Below, one piece after another: positions 25,370-33,744 of a stretch of DNA of 47,141 bases. A program made the position numbers and the translations under genes. Source of the DNA: an uncultured Anaeromyxobacter sp. (GTDB lineage Bacteria; Myxococcota; Myxococcia; Myxococcales; Anaeromyxobacteraceae); assembly GCA_903904005.1 (NCBI GenBank), contig CAIVAR010000113.1, positions 1 to 47,141 on the forward strand. Reading direction: 5' to 3'. Position 1 is the first letter of the stretch. Every line of letters starts with the position of its first letter. The notes under the pieces are model-generated. The model saw only the letters and a list, made by a program, of their open reading frames with translations. It was not told the origin of the DNA and ran no database searches.

Positions 25370-28353
25370 GCCTCCCCCGCACGCGGGAAGCGGCACACCG
25401 CGCCGAACGGGCAGCCGGTGCAGTCGGTGGGCAGCACCGGCAGCGATCCGGACCGGATGCTGGCCACCGCCGCGATCACCCCGTCGGCGAGCGTCCGTCC
25501 GCCCCCGGCGTGGATCTCGGCGCGCCGCGCCAGGTCGAGCGCCAGGAACGGATCGCCGGGCGAGGTTTTCCAGGGCGAGGCCCTCTCGCCGGAGCGGAGC
25601 AGGGAGAAGGTGGCGGAGAGTTCCTCCCGCCCTGGCAACTCCCGGGCCGCCGCGAGGAGGTAGACCGGGGCCTGGAAGCTCGTCGTCCCCAGCGCGTCGG
25701 CCGACAGCCGCTCCCGGGACGGCTGCATCGACCGGGAGTTCTTGTAATCGACGACGAGCACACGGCCGCCGTCGGCGTCGACGCGGTCGATGCGCCCCTG
25801 CAGCAGGACCTCGCCGCCGTCCTCGGTGGGGATGGCGAGGGGGGGGCGCCCGGTGTCCCGACCGAAGCCGAACTCGAGCAGCACGGGCCGGAGGCCCGGG
25901 TCGCCCCGGGACTCGGAGGTGACGAAGAGGTCGATGCGCCGCAGGACGGCCTCGCGGCGGGCCGCCCAGGTGGAAGGGTCTCCGACCGACCCGTCCCGCT
26001 CGAACCGTTCGAGCGTCGCGGAGGCGATGCGCCGGGCTTCCTCCCGATCGGCCGCGTCGTCCCGCGGCGGCCAGTTGCCCCGGTCGCGCCGCTCCCGGAC
26101 GAAGGCCTCCAGCGCGGCGTGGAGCAGCGCCCCCTCGTCCCGACGATCCATGTCGAGGTCGCCCGTTCCCCCTTCCCGCAGGCCGGATGCGTGGAGCAGG
26201 TAGCGGAACGGGCAGGTGGCGTGCCGTTCCAGGTCGGTGGGGCTCCACTCTCCCGGGAGGGCCTCGCGCCAGGCCGCGAGCCTGGCCGGGATCTCCCCCG
26301 CGGACGGCGAGGCGGTCCCGGCGAGCCAGGACTCCCGGCGCTCCCGCTCCTGTCGCCCCCGCTCCCCGGCGTCGGCCACCCGCCGGGCCAGGTCGGGGCA
26401 GGCGGCGAATGCGGCGTCCACCTGTGCCGCTCCACCGCGCGCGACGAGGCGTGCCGCGCCCCGGAGCGCCTCCACCTCTCCCCGCGCGTCCTCGAGGGCG
26501 GGGTCGTCCGCCAGGGGAAGCTCCGGTGCGCCGGCGAGATCGAGGACCTGGGCGGCGAGCGGCGCCGGTCCCTCCCCGTCCTCGGCGCGCGTCCAGCCCA
26601 CAGCGAGCACCTCGCTCGCCGACGCGAGGGCGCAGGCGCCGCGGAAATCGGCCTCCGCCTGCTGGTGAAAGGCGGTGGGCAGCGCGCGGCGGGCGAGGTG
26701 GGCCTGGAGCGCCTCGCGCGCGCCGTTCCCGAGGATGGGGTCGAGCCGGGTCGCGCCGGGCCAGGAGCCGCGCTCGGCCCCGAGGACGATGGTGGCCCGC
26801 GCCGTGAGCCCGGGGGACTCGTCGACGGGCCAGGCCTCCACCGCCCCCTCCGCCGGCCCGGCGCCGGCCGGCAGCTCGGCCCGGTCGATCGCCAGGTCGA
26901 GCAGGTTGGCCCAATCCTCGAGGGGCAGCCGCTCGTCGCCGCGGCCCGCCATGGCGAGCGACGACGCCAGGTCGTCCTGAACCTCCTCGAACCGGGCCAC
27001 TGCGGCGAGGTCGCGACGGGCGATGCCCGCCTCGGCCCGCGCGGCGCGACGGCGAACGCCGACCTGCTCCAGGAAAGCGCGCGTGCGGGCCACCCAGGCG
27101 GCCGCGGTGGCCGGTCCGCGCAGGGGCGAGAGCTCGCGGCGAAGGGCCGCCGCCGCTCCCGCGATGCGAAGCAACCTCCCGCGCTCGCCACCGGTCCGGT
27201 CCGAATCGACGATCGCCGCGGCGCGTGCCCGCAGCCGCTCCTCGGGATCGCCTCGGCCGTCGAGGACACCGGCGCGGTCGAGGTGGAGCCGGAGTTCGGG
27301 GATGGGCTCGGCGGGGCCGAGGTACGGGGAGCCGAGCAGCAGGAGCAGCGCCGTCCGGTCGAGCGCACCGGCCGCGCGGAGCGCCGCACGCAGGTCGCGG
27401 ATCGCCGGGATGGCGGCAAGGGGACGGGAGAGCGGTGAGGCCAGGGGAACGCCCAGGCGGGCGAAGGAGGCGGGGAGGAGTTCGAGCAGCCGGCGCGGGG
27501 CGATCACCGCGACGTCGGAGGGGGTGAACCCGTCCTCGAGGAGGGAGACGGCGAACCGGGCGCCGGCGTCGCACTGCGCGTGGTCGGACGCGGCGGGGAG
27601 CCGCACCACCCTGCCCCGGGCCGGGGCACCGGTGGCCGGGAAGCGAACCTCGATGTCGCGCCCGACCGAGAGCTCATGGAGCCCCTCGATCCGGCGAAGC
27701 CAGGCCTCGGCGGGGGTGGAGCGGGTCGGGTCCTCGGGCAGGAAGGGGATGCGGGCCAGGACGCGGCGCGCGCGGGAGGCGATCGCGACCCCGAGGTCGA
27801 GCGCGGCCCGCGACGCTGGGAGGTACCCCTCGAGGACGAGGAGGCCGAGGTCGCCGACCTCCTCGGAGCGGGCGCCGCGGTGGGCGGCGGTCGCGGCGGC
27901 CCGGAGCGCGCCTGCGGAGTCGAGGGCGTCGCGCGCGGCGAGACGGTCCAGGTAGTCCTCGAGCGCGGAGGCGGCTGCGAGGAGCCGGGCGCCGACCCGG
28001 GCCGGCGCGCCGGAGGCGGCACCGCGGAGGTTCTCCGGCGTGACCTCGGCGGACCGGAGTTCGGAGATGAGGCGTGCCGCGGCCCGTCCCGCACCGCCAC
28101 CCACGCCGGGTGCGGCGGCGACGGGCGTGGCGCCGAGGAGGCCGGCGGAGCGGGCCGCGTCGAGCGCGAGGAGTCGCTCCGCCAGCGGCGTGAGGAGGAT
28201 GCGCCGATCCCCGGCCGCGGCGAGGAGTCCCGGGACCAGGCGGGGGAGCGTCGCCACGCGCGGACCGAGCAGGAGGCCGCCCTGCGCGTCGCAGAGGCGG
28301 CGCTCGGCCCTGGATTTCCGGAGCGGGGTGGGGACGACGACGAGATCGGACAC
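25366..28353 (-). CDS. AddB-like PD-(D/E)XK nuclease subunit with Fe-S cysteines
   Basis: This 995-aa protein resembles AddB, the inactivated-helicase/nuclease partner of AddA. The N-terminus VVVPTPLRKSRAERRL has no Walker A GKT, so ATP binding is unlikely here. The C-terminal third has TDLERHATCPFRYLLHASG, then GALLHAALEAF and GRIDRVDADGGRVLVVDYKNSR (nuclease core D...DYK). SFQAPVYLLA follows, and CTGCPFGAVC (C-x2-C-x5-C) ends it. With the Cys of TCPFRY these four residues match the [4Fe-4S] staple known in AddB and Cas4. The gene starts at GTG 28353. It is the first gene of the pair and would recognise and cut the strand opposite to that cut by AddA. Confidence 0.9.
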   Translation of the reverse strand: MSDLVVVPTPLRKSRAERRLCDAQGGLLLGPRVATLPRLVPGLLAAAGDRRILLTPLAERLLALDAARSAGLLGATPVAAAPGVGGGAGRAAARLISELRSAEVTPENLRGAASGAPARVGARLLAAASALEDYLDRLAARDALDSAGALRAAATAAHRGARSEEVGDLGLLVLEGYLPASRAALDLGVAIASRARRVLARIPFLPEDPTRSTPAEAWLRRIEGLHELSVGRDIEVRFPATGAPARGRVVRLPAASDHAQCDAGARFAVSLLEDGFTPSDVAVIAPRRLLELLPASFARLGVPLASPLSRPLAAIPAIRDLRAALRAAGALDRTALLLLLGSPYLGPAEPIPELRLHLDRAGVLDGRGDPEERLRARAAAIVDSDRTGGERGRLLRIAGAAAALRRELSPLRGPATAAAWVARTRAFLEQVGVRRRAARAEAGIARRDLAAVARFEEVQDDLASSLAMAGRGDERLPLEDWANLLDLAIDRAELPAGAGPAEGAVEAWPVDESPGLTARATIVLGAERGSWPGATRLDPILGNGAREALQAHLARRALPTAFHQQAEADFRGACALASASEVLAVGWTRAEDGEGPAPLAAQVLDLAGAPELPLADDPALEDARGEVEALRGAARLVARGGAAQVDAAFAACPDLARRVADAGERGRQERERRESWLAGTASPSAGEIPARLAAWREALPGEWSPTDLERHATCPFRYLLHASGLREGGTGDLDMDRRDEGALLHAALEAFVRERRDRGNWPPRDDAADREEARRIASATLERFERDGSVGDPSTWAARREAVLRRIDLFVTSESRGDPGLRPVLLEFGFGRDTGRPPLAIPTEDGGEVLLQGRIDRVDADGGRVLVVDYKNSRSMQPSRERLSADALGTTSFQAPVYLLAAARELPGREELSATFSLLRSGERASPWKTSPGDPFLALDLARRAEIHAGGGRTLADGVIAAVASIRSGSLPVLPTDCTGCPFGAVCRFPRAGEA

Positions 28354-28645
28354 CGTGGGGAGGATACGCGCTGGGGCTGACTACGCGGCGCGGGCGCGGG
28401 GATCGGTCCGCGGCGCGGACCGTCGGGAAAGTGGGGCGTAAGGAAACGCTGTCTTGACTGAGGATTCGTGAGAATTGCGTCCCGTGTCGAGGCAGCGCCG
28501 GGAGGGCGTGCCTGGCCCCCGCATTTCGCGCAGGAGCGACGAGCGGCGATTCGGGCGAGGTCCGACGTCCCCTCTCACGGGAATGCTGGAAAGCGCATTC
28601 CCGTGCGTTTGGCGAGACACGAAATTCGCGTGAGAGAGTGGATTC
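28354..28645. other. intergenic region between the AddB-like and HNH genes
   Basis: This 292-bp divergent gap has lower GC than its flanks. It holds an 11-bp perfect inverted repeat (listed separately). A TTGACT at 28454-28459 has no convincing -10 partner. I see no small gene with a ribosome site. Confidence 0.5.
28576..28605. repeat. 11-bp perfect inverted repeat upstream of the HNH gene
   Basis: CACGGGAATGC (28576-28586) and its exact complement (28595-28605) are separated by 8 bp and end 40 bp before the HNH start. It could be an operator for a dimeric regulator, or an RNA hairpin in the leader. No U-tract follows directly. Confidence 0.5.
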
Positions 28646-29974
28646 ATGAACGACACGAATCTCTCCGAGGCCCGTGAATCCTCCCTCCAGCTCGCCAGCC
28701 TGCTCCGCCGTGAGCAGGGCTCGCAGGCCGACTTTCTGGTTGCCCTGGCCGCCTTCGACGAGGCAGGGGCGTATCGACGGCTCGGGTACGCGAACCTGTT
28801 CGAATACCTGCACCGGGAGCTCCTGCTCCCCCGGTCGTCCGCCCACTACCGCAAGGTCGCGGCGAGGCTCCTGCGGCGATTCCCGGAGATCGTGCCGCCG
28901 CTCCGGAACGGCAAGTTGTGTCTGTCCACCGTGGTCGAGGTGGAGAAGGTGCTCACCGAGGCGAACCGGGCAGAGGTGCTCCCCCGGTTCTTCGGTCTCT
29001 CCCGGCAGGAGGCGAAGGAGGTCGTCGCGGAACTCCTTCCGGCGCCGGTGGTGCCCCGGAGGACGATCGTCACCGAGCTTCCGGTGGTGGCGCTGCCGGT
29101 GACGCTACCTCTGGAAACCCAAGCCAGGACCTGTTCGCCGGGCGAACTGGATCGGACCCGCCCCGAATGGGTTCCTTCGGCGATCGAACCGATGACCGCC
29201 ACCGCGAGCCGGATGCACCTCACCGTCTCGCGGGAGTTCGTGGCGTTGCTGAAGAAGGCCAAGGCGGGGCAGTCGCACGTGCAACCGAACGCGACCGACG
29301 AGCAGGTGCTGACGGCGGCGCTGGAACTGCTCGTCGAGAAGCAGGAGAAGCGCAAGGCCTCCGTGCCGGCGAAGGTGAAGCGGGAGGTGCGGGCCCGCGA
29401 TGGCGGAAAGTGCCAGTGGAAGCTTGCCTCGGGTGGAATCTGTGGGTCGGAGGCGAGGCTGGAGATCGACCACGTCCATCCGCGCGCGAAGGGCGGCCCT
29501 TCCACAGTGGAGAACTGCAGGGTCCTCTGCCGCGCCCATAATCTGGAAGCCGCGCGGGAAGCGTACGGCGACCCGCACATGGACCTCTTCACCCGGAGTG
29601 TCCCGGTGGCGCGGGAGCCGGTCGCGGAATGGGTCGACGCCAAGCCCACGACATCGCTACCCGTTTCGGGATCCGGTCACATCTTCCTGGGCGACGCCTC
29701 CAATCCTGCGAACGGATTCCAACCCCCGACGCGGAACGGAGAACGCCATGACGACCCAGACCCGGCAGAGCCTGCACTTCAACGTCTCGGGGTCCCACGG
29801 CTGGAAGGACGCCTTCGTGGTCAGCTTCCTCGCCATCGTCCTCGGCGCGTTCGTGACCCAGATCTCCTCCGCGCCGACCCGCTCCTCCGGTTCGCAGCCC
29901 GTGGCTTCGGCCTGCGTGACGGTCTCGACCATCGGGTGACGGGCACCGGAGGGCAGCCCCAAGTGGGGCGATGA
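28646..29974 (+). CDS. HNH endonuclease-domain protein
   Basis: The frame encodes 442 aa. The N-terminal ~120 residues are helical (DEAGAYRRLGYANLFEYLHREL, AHYRKVAARLLRRFPEI, KLCLSTVVEVEKVL) and resemble the DUF222-like region often attached to HNH domains. A variable linker leads to VPAKVKREVRARDGGKCQ and a zinc-bound HNH fold with C-Q-W, ICG, EIDHVHPRAKGGPSTVENCRVLC and RAHNLEAA (about residues 235-305). The last ~75 residues, after about base 29745, are Arg/Pro-rich and run out of frame over a likely small membrane-protein gene. The original stop may therefore have been lost. Such proteins are numerous in some bacterial genomes, with unproven roles in DNA cleavage or mobility. Confidence 0.85.
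   Translation: MNDTNLSEARESSLQLASLLRREQGSQADFLVALAAFDEAGAYRRLGYANLFEYLHRELLLPRSSAHYRKVAARLLRRFPEIVPPLRNGKLCLSTVVEVEKVLTEANRAEVLPRFFGLSRQEAKEVVAELLPAPVVPRRTIVTELPVVALPVTLPLETQARTCSPGELDRTRPEWVPSAIEPMTATASRMHLTVSREFVALLKKAKAGQSHVQPNATDEQVLTAALELLVEKQEKRKASVPAKVKREVRARDGGKCQWKLASGGICGSEARLEIDHVHPRAKGGPSTVENCRVLCRAHNLEAAREAYGDPHMDLFTRSVPVAREPVAEWVDAKPTTSLPVSGSGHIFLGDASNPANGFQPPTRNGERHDDPDPAEPALQRLGVPRLEGRLRGQLPRHRPRRVRDPDLLRADPLLRFAARGFGLRDGLDHRVTGTGGQPQVGR
29748..29939 (+). CDS. small single-pass membrane protein (63 aa)
   Basis: ATG at 29748 follows GGAGA with a spacing of about 6 nt. The 63-aa product has a polar N-terminus (TTQTRQSLHFNVSG), a clear hydrophobic segment (AFVVSFLAIVLGAFV) and a Ser/Thr-rich C-terminus ending with VTVSTIG. 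Composition is natural, whereas the overlapping HNH frame in the same bases is Arg/Pro-rich, so this frame is the more likely coding one. An intrinsic terminator follows 35 bp later. I do not recognise the family. Confidence 0.55.
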   Translation: MTTQTRQSLHFNVSGSHGWKDAFVVSFLAIVLGAFVTQISSAPTRSSGSQPVASACVTVSTIG

Positions 29975-30006
29975 GGCCACCTCGGCGACGCCGGGGTGGC
30001 CGTTTT
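29975..30006 (+). terminator. rho-independent terminator after the HNH/small-protein genes
   Basis: GGCCACCTCGG (29975-29985), loop CGACG and CCGGGGTGGCC (29991-30001) form an 11-bp stem with one G-U pair, followed by GTTTT. It starts right after the last HNH-frame stop and isolates these genes from the kinase gene. Confidence 0.75.
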
Positions 30007-30067
30007 CGTGGAGGGTTGAGAACCGAGGTGCCGCTCACGTAGCATCGGTCTTTCCAGGGGGACCGCC

Positions 30068-31999
30068 GTGGCCGACTCCGCACGCGACGGGGCGCAGGGC
30101 GCCGAGCCAGGGGCGATCTCCCGCCTCCTGCTCGAGATCGCCCAGGTCCCCGAGGACGACCTGTCGGCGTCCTGGCGAGAGCCGCTCCAGCCCGGCGACG
30201 TCGTCGGCCGCTACGAGATCCGGCGCGAGATCGGCCGCGGTGGCTTCGGCGCGGTCTACGAGGCCTTCGACCCGCAACTCGGCCGGACCGTGGCGCTCAA
30301 GGCCCTGAAGCCGGGGCGGTCGAGGCACCTCGCTTCCGAGGAGTGGATCCAGAACGAGGCCGAGGCGGTCGCGAAGCTCGACCACCCGGCCATCGTGACC
30401 ATCCACGACGTGGGTCGCTGTCCGGCCGGCGCGTACCTGGTCATGGAACTGCTGCGGGGCGAGACGCTCTCCGCGCGGATCGGGAAGGGGCCCCTCCCCG
30501 TCGACGAGGCGCTGCGCGTCGCCGAGCAGATGGCGGAGGGGCTCGCCCACGCCCATTCACGGGGAGTGCTGCACCGGGATCTCAAGCCGTCCAACGTCTT
30601 CGTCTGCGAGGACGGACGGGTGAAGCTGCTCGACTTCGGCCTGGCTCACCTGCTGGGGACACCGGGGTCGAGCGGCGCGGGAACGCCGGCGTACATGGCG
30701 CCGGAGCAGGCGGCCGGTGCGGTGGTCGACGAGCGAGCGGACGTCTGGGCGGCCGGGATGGTGCTGGGGGAGATGCTCACCGGGAAGAGACCGGTGGAGA
30801 GGACGCCGTCCCCCGAGCCGGGGGCGGCGCCTGCGGAGCCGAAGACCGAGTTGATGTGGGAGGGGTCAGAAGCGCCGGAACCTGCAACGGTTGGATCGCC
30901 GAAGCTCGCCGGTGTTCCCCGGCCGGTGGCGAAGGTGCTGGGGGCTGCGCTCTCGGAGAATCCGGCGGCGAGGCCGAGGGACGGACGTTCCTGGCTCTCG
31001 GAGCTTCGCTCCGCTCGCCAGCGGGTGGACCGCCCACGCCGCATGCGCAGGCTGGCACTTGTCGGAACTGCGTTCCTCCTGCTGGGCCTGGCCGTCGCCG
31101 GCCTCGCAACCTGGCGGATCTGGGAACGGCAGATCCCGGGAGGCCGCCCCACCGTCGCCGTCGCCGACTTCGTGAACGAGACCGGGGAGAAGGAGCTCGA
31201 CTCCATCTCCGGCCTGCTCATCACCTCCCTCGAGCAGGGTACCCAGCTTCGCGTCCTCACCCGAGGCCGGATGGTCGACGTGCTGAAGCAGTTGGGAAAG
31301 GACCACGTCGAGCGCATCGACGAGCTGCTGGCGCGCGAGGTCGGGAGGGAGACACGGGCGAACGCGCTCCTGCTCGCGTCCATTCGCAAGCTCGGGGACG
31401 CCTACGTGGTCGAGATGCGCGCCCTCGACCCGCTTCACGACGAGTACATCTTCACGGTGAGCGATCGTGCCACCGGCAAGGGGGCCATCTTCGACCTCGT
31501 CGACCGGCTCGGCGCGGCGACGAGGAAGCGGCTGGGCACTCCGGACGCCGCGGCGCCCCCAACGCCGAAGGTGTCCTCGATCACCACCGACAACCCGAAG
31601 GCCTGGTCGCTCCTTTTCCAGTCGCGACAGGCCATGGACCGGATGCACTACGGGGAGGCGCGCCGGCTGGCGCAGGAGGCGGCGGCGGCGGACCCCGACT
31701 TCGCCCTCGCGTACCATCAGCTCGCCTGGGCGGCCTTCTTGCACGAATGGAAGCCCGACAGCACCGGGGCGCCCGGCCTCAAGGAGGTGGAGGCCGCCGA
31801 GGCGAGGGCCAGCCGGCTGCCGGAAAAGGAGCGACTCACCCTCCGGTTGTTCCGGGCGCTCGTCGACAGGCGGCTGGACGACGCCACACGGCTTTCCGAG
31901 GAGGCCGTCGCCACCTACCCCCTCGACAAGGACGTCCTCTTCCAGGTCGGCGACGTGTTCTATCACTGGTGGGTGAACCTGGGAGCCTCGGTCCAGTAA
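30068..31999 (+). CDS. Ser/Thr protein kinase, transmembrane, cut short in its TPR region
   Basis: The 643-aa reading begins at GTG 30068 (AGGGGGA upstream). The kinase domain (about 48-310) is complete: glycine loop [15 protein letters not shown] (K78), LHRDLKPSN (D171), LLDFGLA (189-191 DFG) and [11 protein letters not shown] membrane helix (about 328-348, [21 protein letters not shown]) links it to an extracytoplasmic part. That part has a FlgO/TolB-like domain ([38 protein letters not shown]) and TPR-like helices ([29 protein letters not shown]). TAA at 31997 interrupts one TPR, and the homologous sequence continues in the same frame afterwards. The kinase itself could still be active. 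Such kinases are typical of myxobacterial signalling. Confidence 0.88.
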   Translation: MADSARDGAQGAEPGAISRLLLEIAQVPEDDLSASWREPLQPGDVVGRYEIRREIGRGGFGAVYEAFDPQLGRTVALKALKPGRSRHLASEEWIQNEAEAVAKLDHPAIVTIHDVGRCPAGAYLVMELLRGETLSARIGKGPLPVDEALRVAEQMAEGLAHAHSRGVLHRDLKPSNVFVCEDGRVKLLDFGLAHLLGTPGSSGAGTPAYMAPEQAAGAVVDERADVWAAGMVLGEMLTGKRPVERTPSPEPGAAPAEPKTELMWEGSEAPEPATVGSPKLAGVPRPVAKVLGAALSENPAARPRDGRSWLSELRSARQRVDRPRRMRRLALVGTAFLLLGLAVAGLATWRIWERQIPGGRPTVAVADFVNETGEKELDSISGLLITSLEQGTQLRVLTRGRMVDVLKQLGKDHVERIDELLAREVGRETRANALLLASIRKLGDAYVVEMRALDPLHDEYIFTVSDRATGKGAIFDLVDRLGAATRKRLGTPDAAAPPTPKVSSITTDNPKAWSLLFQSRQAMDRMHYGEARRLAQEAAAADPDFALAYHQLAWAAFLHEWKPDSTGAPGLKEVEAAEARASRLPEKERLTLRLFRALVDRRLDDATRLSEEAVATYPLDKDVLFQVGDVFYHWWVNLGASVQ

Positions 32000-33148
32000 T
32001 TCGAGCGCGCCCTCCAGCTCGACCCAACGAACTTCGCGATCGCCGATCACCTGCTCGATGTCATCTGGTGGACCGGCCAGACCGAGCGGTTCCTCCCGTT
32101 CATCGAGCAGCGCGCAGCGGCCGCCGTCCAGTACGACGAGGCCCAGGTGATCGACACCCCTGCCGCCGCGAGGAAGGCCAACGAACTCGAGACCGTCGCG
32201 GTCGCGCTCCTGGCTGCCGGCAAGGAACCCGAGGGCATCGCGCTCCTCGATCGGGTTGCACGGCTTCGCGGCACTCCCGGCTTCAGGGGCCTCCTCTGGT
32301 GCGCGTACCTCAACTTCCAGGGGCGCATGGCCGAGGCCGAGGCCGAGACCCGCGCCGCGTTCACCCTCTTCGAGCACCCCGAGGAGAATCCACGGCTGAA
32401 GGGGAAGAGTCCCCCGTATCACGCGCTCCATTTCGCGCTCCTCTCGGGCGGGAGGGTGCGGGAGGACACCGCGCTGTGGAAAGGGCGCGTTGGGAAGCCG
32501 GTCCTGCCATCATGGGTAGCCGTCCAGTTCGCGCGTGCGAAGGGGTCGGCGGACGAACTCGAGCCCGCGCTCCTTCTCTATGCAAGAGAGGCCAAGGAGC
32601 CAGCCTGGCAGGTCGACTTGGATGGAGCCCGCTACTTCGCGTTCGCTGGAGACAAGGTCCGGTCGAGGGCACGGGTCCTTGGCGTGAAGTCGAGTCCGGA
32701 CTGGAACACGTCCCTGGTTGAGCTGGAACGTCGTGCCGGGGAGGCCATCCTGGCGTGGAGCGAGGGAAGGCTGGAGGATGCGGACCGGCTACTCGCCGGG
32801 AACCTGGGGGACGCTTCCGTCATGGACCGCTATTTCGGCCGGCAGCTCGCCGGCACGTTCCACTTCACCTCGGGTGATTGCCCGGGAGCGGTGAAGTCCC
32901 TGGAGGAGGCCCGCGCCGTGCCGTGGCCATCGCAGCCCTGGTATCGGTCCTACTTCCTGCCGCTCATCCTCCACCGGCTCGCCACCTGCTACGAGAAGGC
33001 GGGCGACCTCCCGAAGGCGCGCGAGCGGAACGCCGAGATGCTGAAACGGTGGGAGCGGGCCGACCCGGACCTCCCGCTCCTCATCGAGGCCAAGGCGATG
33101 CGGGAGAGGCTGGCCGGGGCGACGGACAGCGCCAGTTCATCCAGGTGA
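32000..33148 (+). pseudogene. detached C-terminal TPR part of the preceding kinase gene
   Basis: Directly after the TAA, in the same frame, the codons read FERALQLDPTNFAIADHLLD, a classic TPR helix that continues the repeat broken at GASVQ. Further repeats follow (PEGIALLDRVARLRGTPG, MAEAEAETRAAFTLFEHPEE, CPGAVKSLEEARAVPWPSQPW, RLATCYEKAGDLPKARERNAEML). The stop is at 33146-33148. The first usable restart is GTG 32147, without a good ribosome site. One base change from a Tyr codon (TAC/TAT) would create the TAA. I read the whole 30068-33148 region as one gene with a nonsense change, a read-through stop or a base-calling error. Confidence 0.8.
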
Positions 33149-33189
33149 ACCGGGGAACGTGAGGCGGGGAGACCGGCCGTACGAGGCCA

Positions 33190-33215
33190 TTGCGCGGCCT
33201 GAAGGCCGCGCCGCT
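33190..33215. repeat. REP-like palindrome, copy 2 (end of queD)
   Basis: GCGCGGCC (33192-33199), loop TGAA and GGCCGCGC (33204-33211) form a perfect 8-bp stem, flanked by TT and CGCT. The right edge enters the queD stop codon. It matches the element at 10531-10556 in 22 of 26 bases, and the four differences are two swapped base pairs in the stem. Confidence 0.55.
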
Positions 33216-33607
33216 CATTCCTCCCTGTACACCGCCAGCGACCCCTCGTTCTCCCAGACCTCGACCTTCGACACCCGGACCCGCTCTCCCTCGATCTCGG
33301 CGATCTTTCGATTGGCCTCGTCGTAGAAGAACTTCGCGATGTTCTCCGCGGTGGTGTTCACCTCGTCGAACGGGGGGATCTCGTTCACGTTCCGGTGATC
33401 GAACCGCGCCCCGATGTCCGCCACGATCCGCTGCAGGTCGGCGAAGTCGACCACCATCGACAGGTGGTTCAGCTTCGAGGCCCGGGCGTGGAGCCGGATC
33501 CGCCAGTTGTGGCCGTGCAGCCGCTCGCACTTCCCCGGGTGGAACCGGATCTGGTGCGCGGCGCTGAACAGGAAGTCCTTCGAGATCTCGTAGACGGGTA
33601 CGCCCAT
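33215..33607 (-). CDS. queD: 6-carboxy-5,6,7,8-tetrahydropterin synthase / 6-pyruvoyl-tetrahydropterin synthase family
   Basis: This 130-aa T-fold enzyme is of the QueD/PTPS type. Zinc ligands are visible as AAHQI (H18) and LHGHNW (H31, H33). The catalytic Cys is in HPGKCERL (C27). Further family blocks are MVVDFADLQRIV, FDHRNVNEIPPF and PTPS-like NTTAENIAKFFYDEA. The likely reaction is dihydroneopterin triphosphate to 6-carboxytetrahydropterin for queuosine synthesis, but family members differ in product. ATG 33607 is chosen because the usual first strand (YEISKDFLFSAAH) follows at once. A minus-strand TATATT at 33623-33618 could be part of its promoter. There are no queuosine partners nearby. 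Confidence 0.9.
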   Translation of the reverse strand: MGVPVYEISKDFLFSAAHQIRFHPGKCERLHGHNWRIRLHARASKLNHLSMVVDFADLQRIVADIGARFDHRNVNEIPPFDEVNTTAENIAKFFYDEANRKIAEIEGERVRVSKVEVWENEGSLAVYREE

Positions 33608-33744
33608 GGCGGCGCGCAATATAGCCGCACCCGGCGGGGCGTGCACCCCGTCCGGCACCCGCCGGGATACCCGTCCGGATGCCCGGGCCCGGGGCGGGAA
33701 TCGACGCCCCCGCCGCGCCGTTCCCGGGTTAGCATCCCGTGCCG

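Noticed and set aside
20171-25663. A plus-strand open frame of about 1830 codons
   Set aside because: It is antisense to DUF507, aldolase and the AddA-like gene, with Arg/Gly/Glu-rich repetitive composition; GC-rich third positions keep the antisense frame open.
21938-27574. A single open frame of about 1878 codons on the minus strand
   Set aside because: Only the part from 25369 downward has helicase/nuclease motifs; upstream it is Arg/Pro-rich and out of frame with the AddB-like gene.
28454-28482. TTGACT as -35 of an HNH promoter
   Set aside because: No acceptable -10 box lies at 16-19 bp, so the match is not supported.
28646-33148. Genomic island or mobile element containing the HNH gene and kinase
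   Set aside because: I found no integrase, transposase, tRNA border or flanking direct repeats; the somewhat lower GC is modest and the kinase type is common in such genomes.
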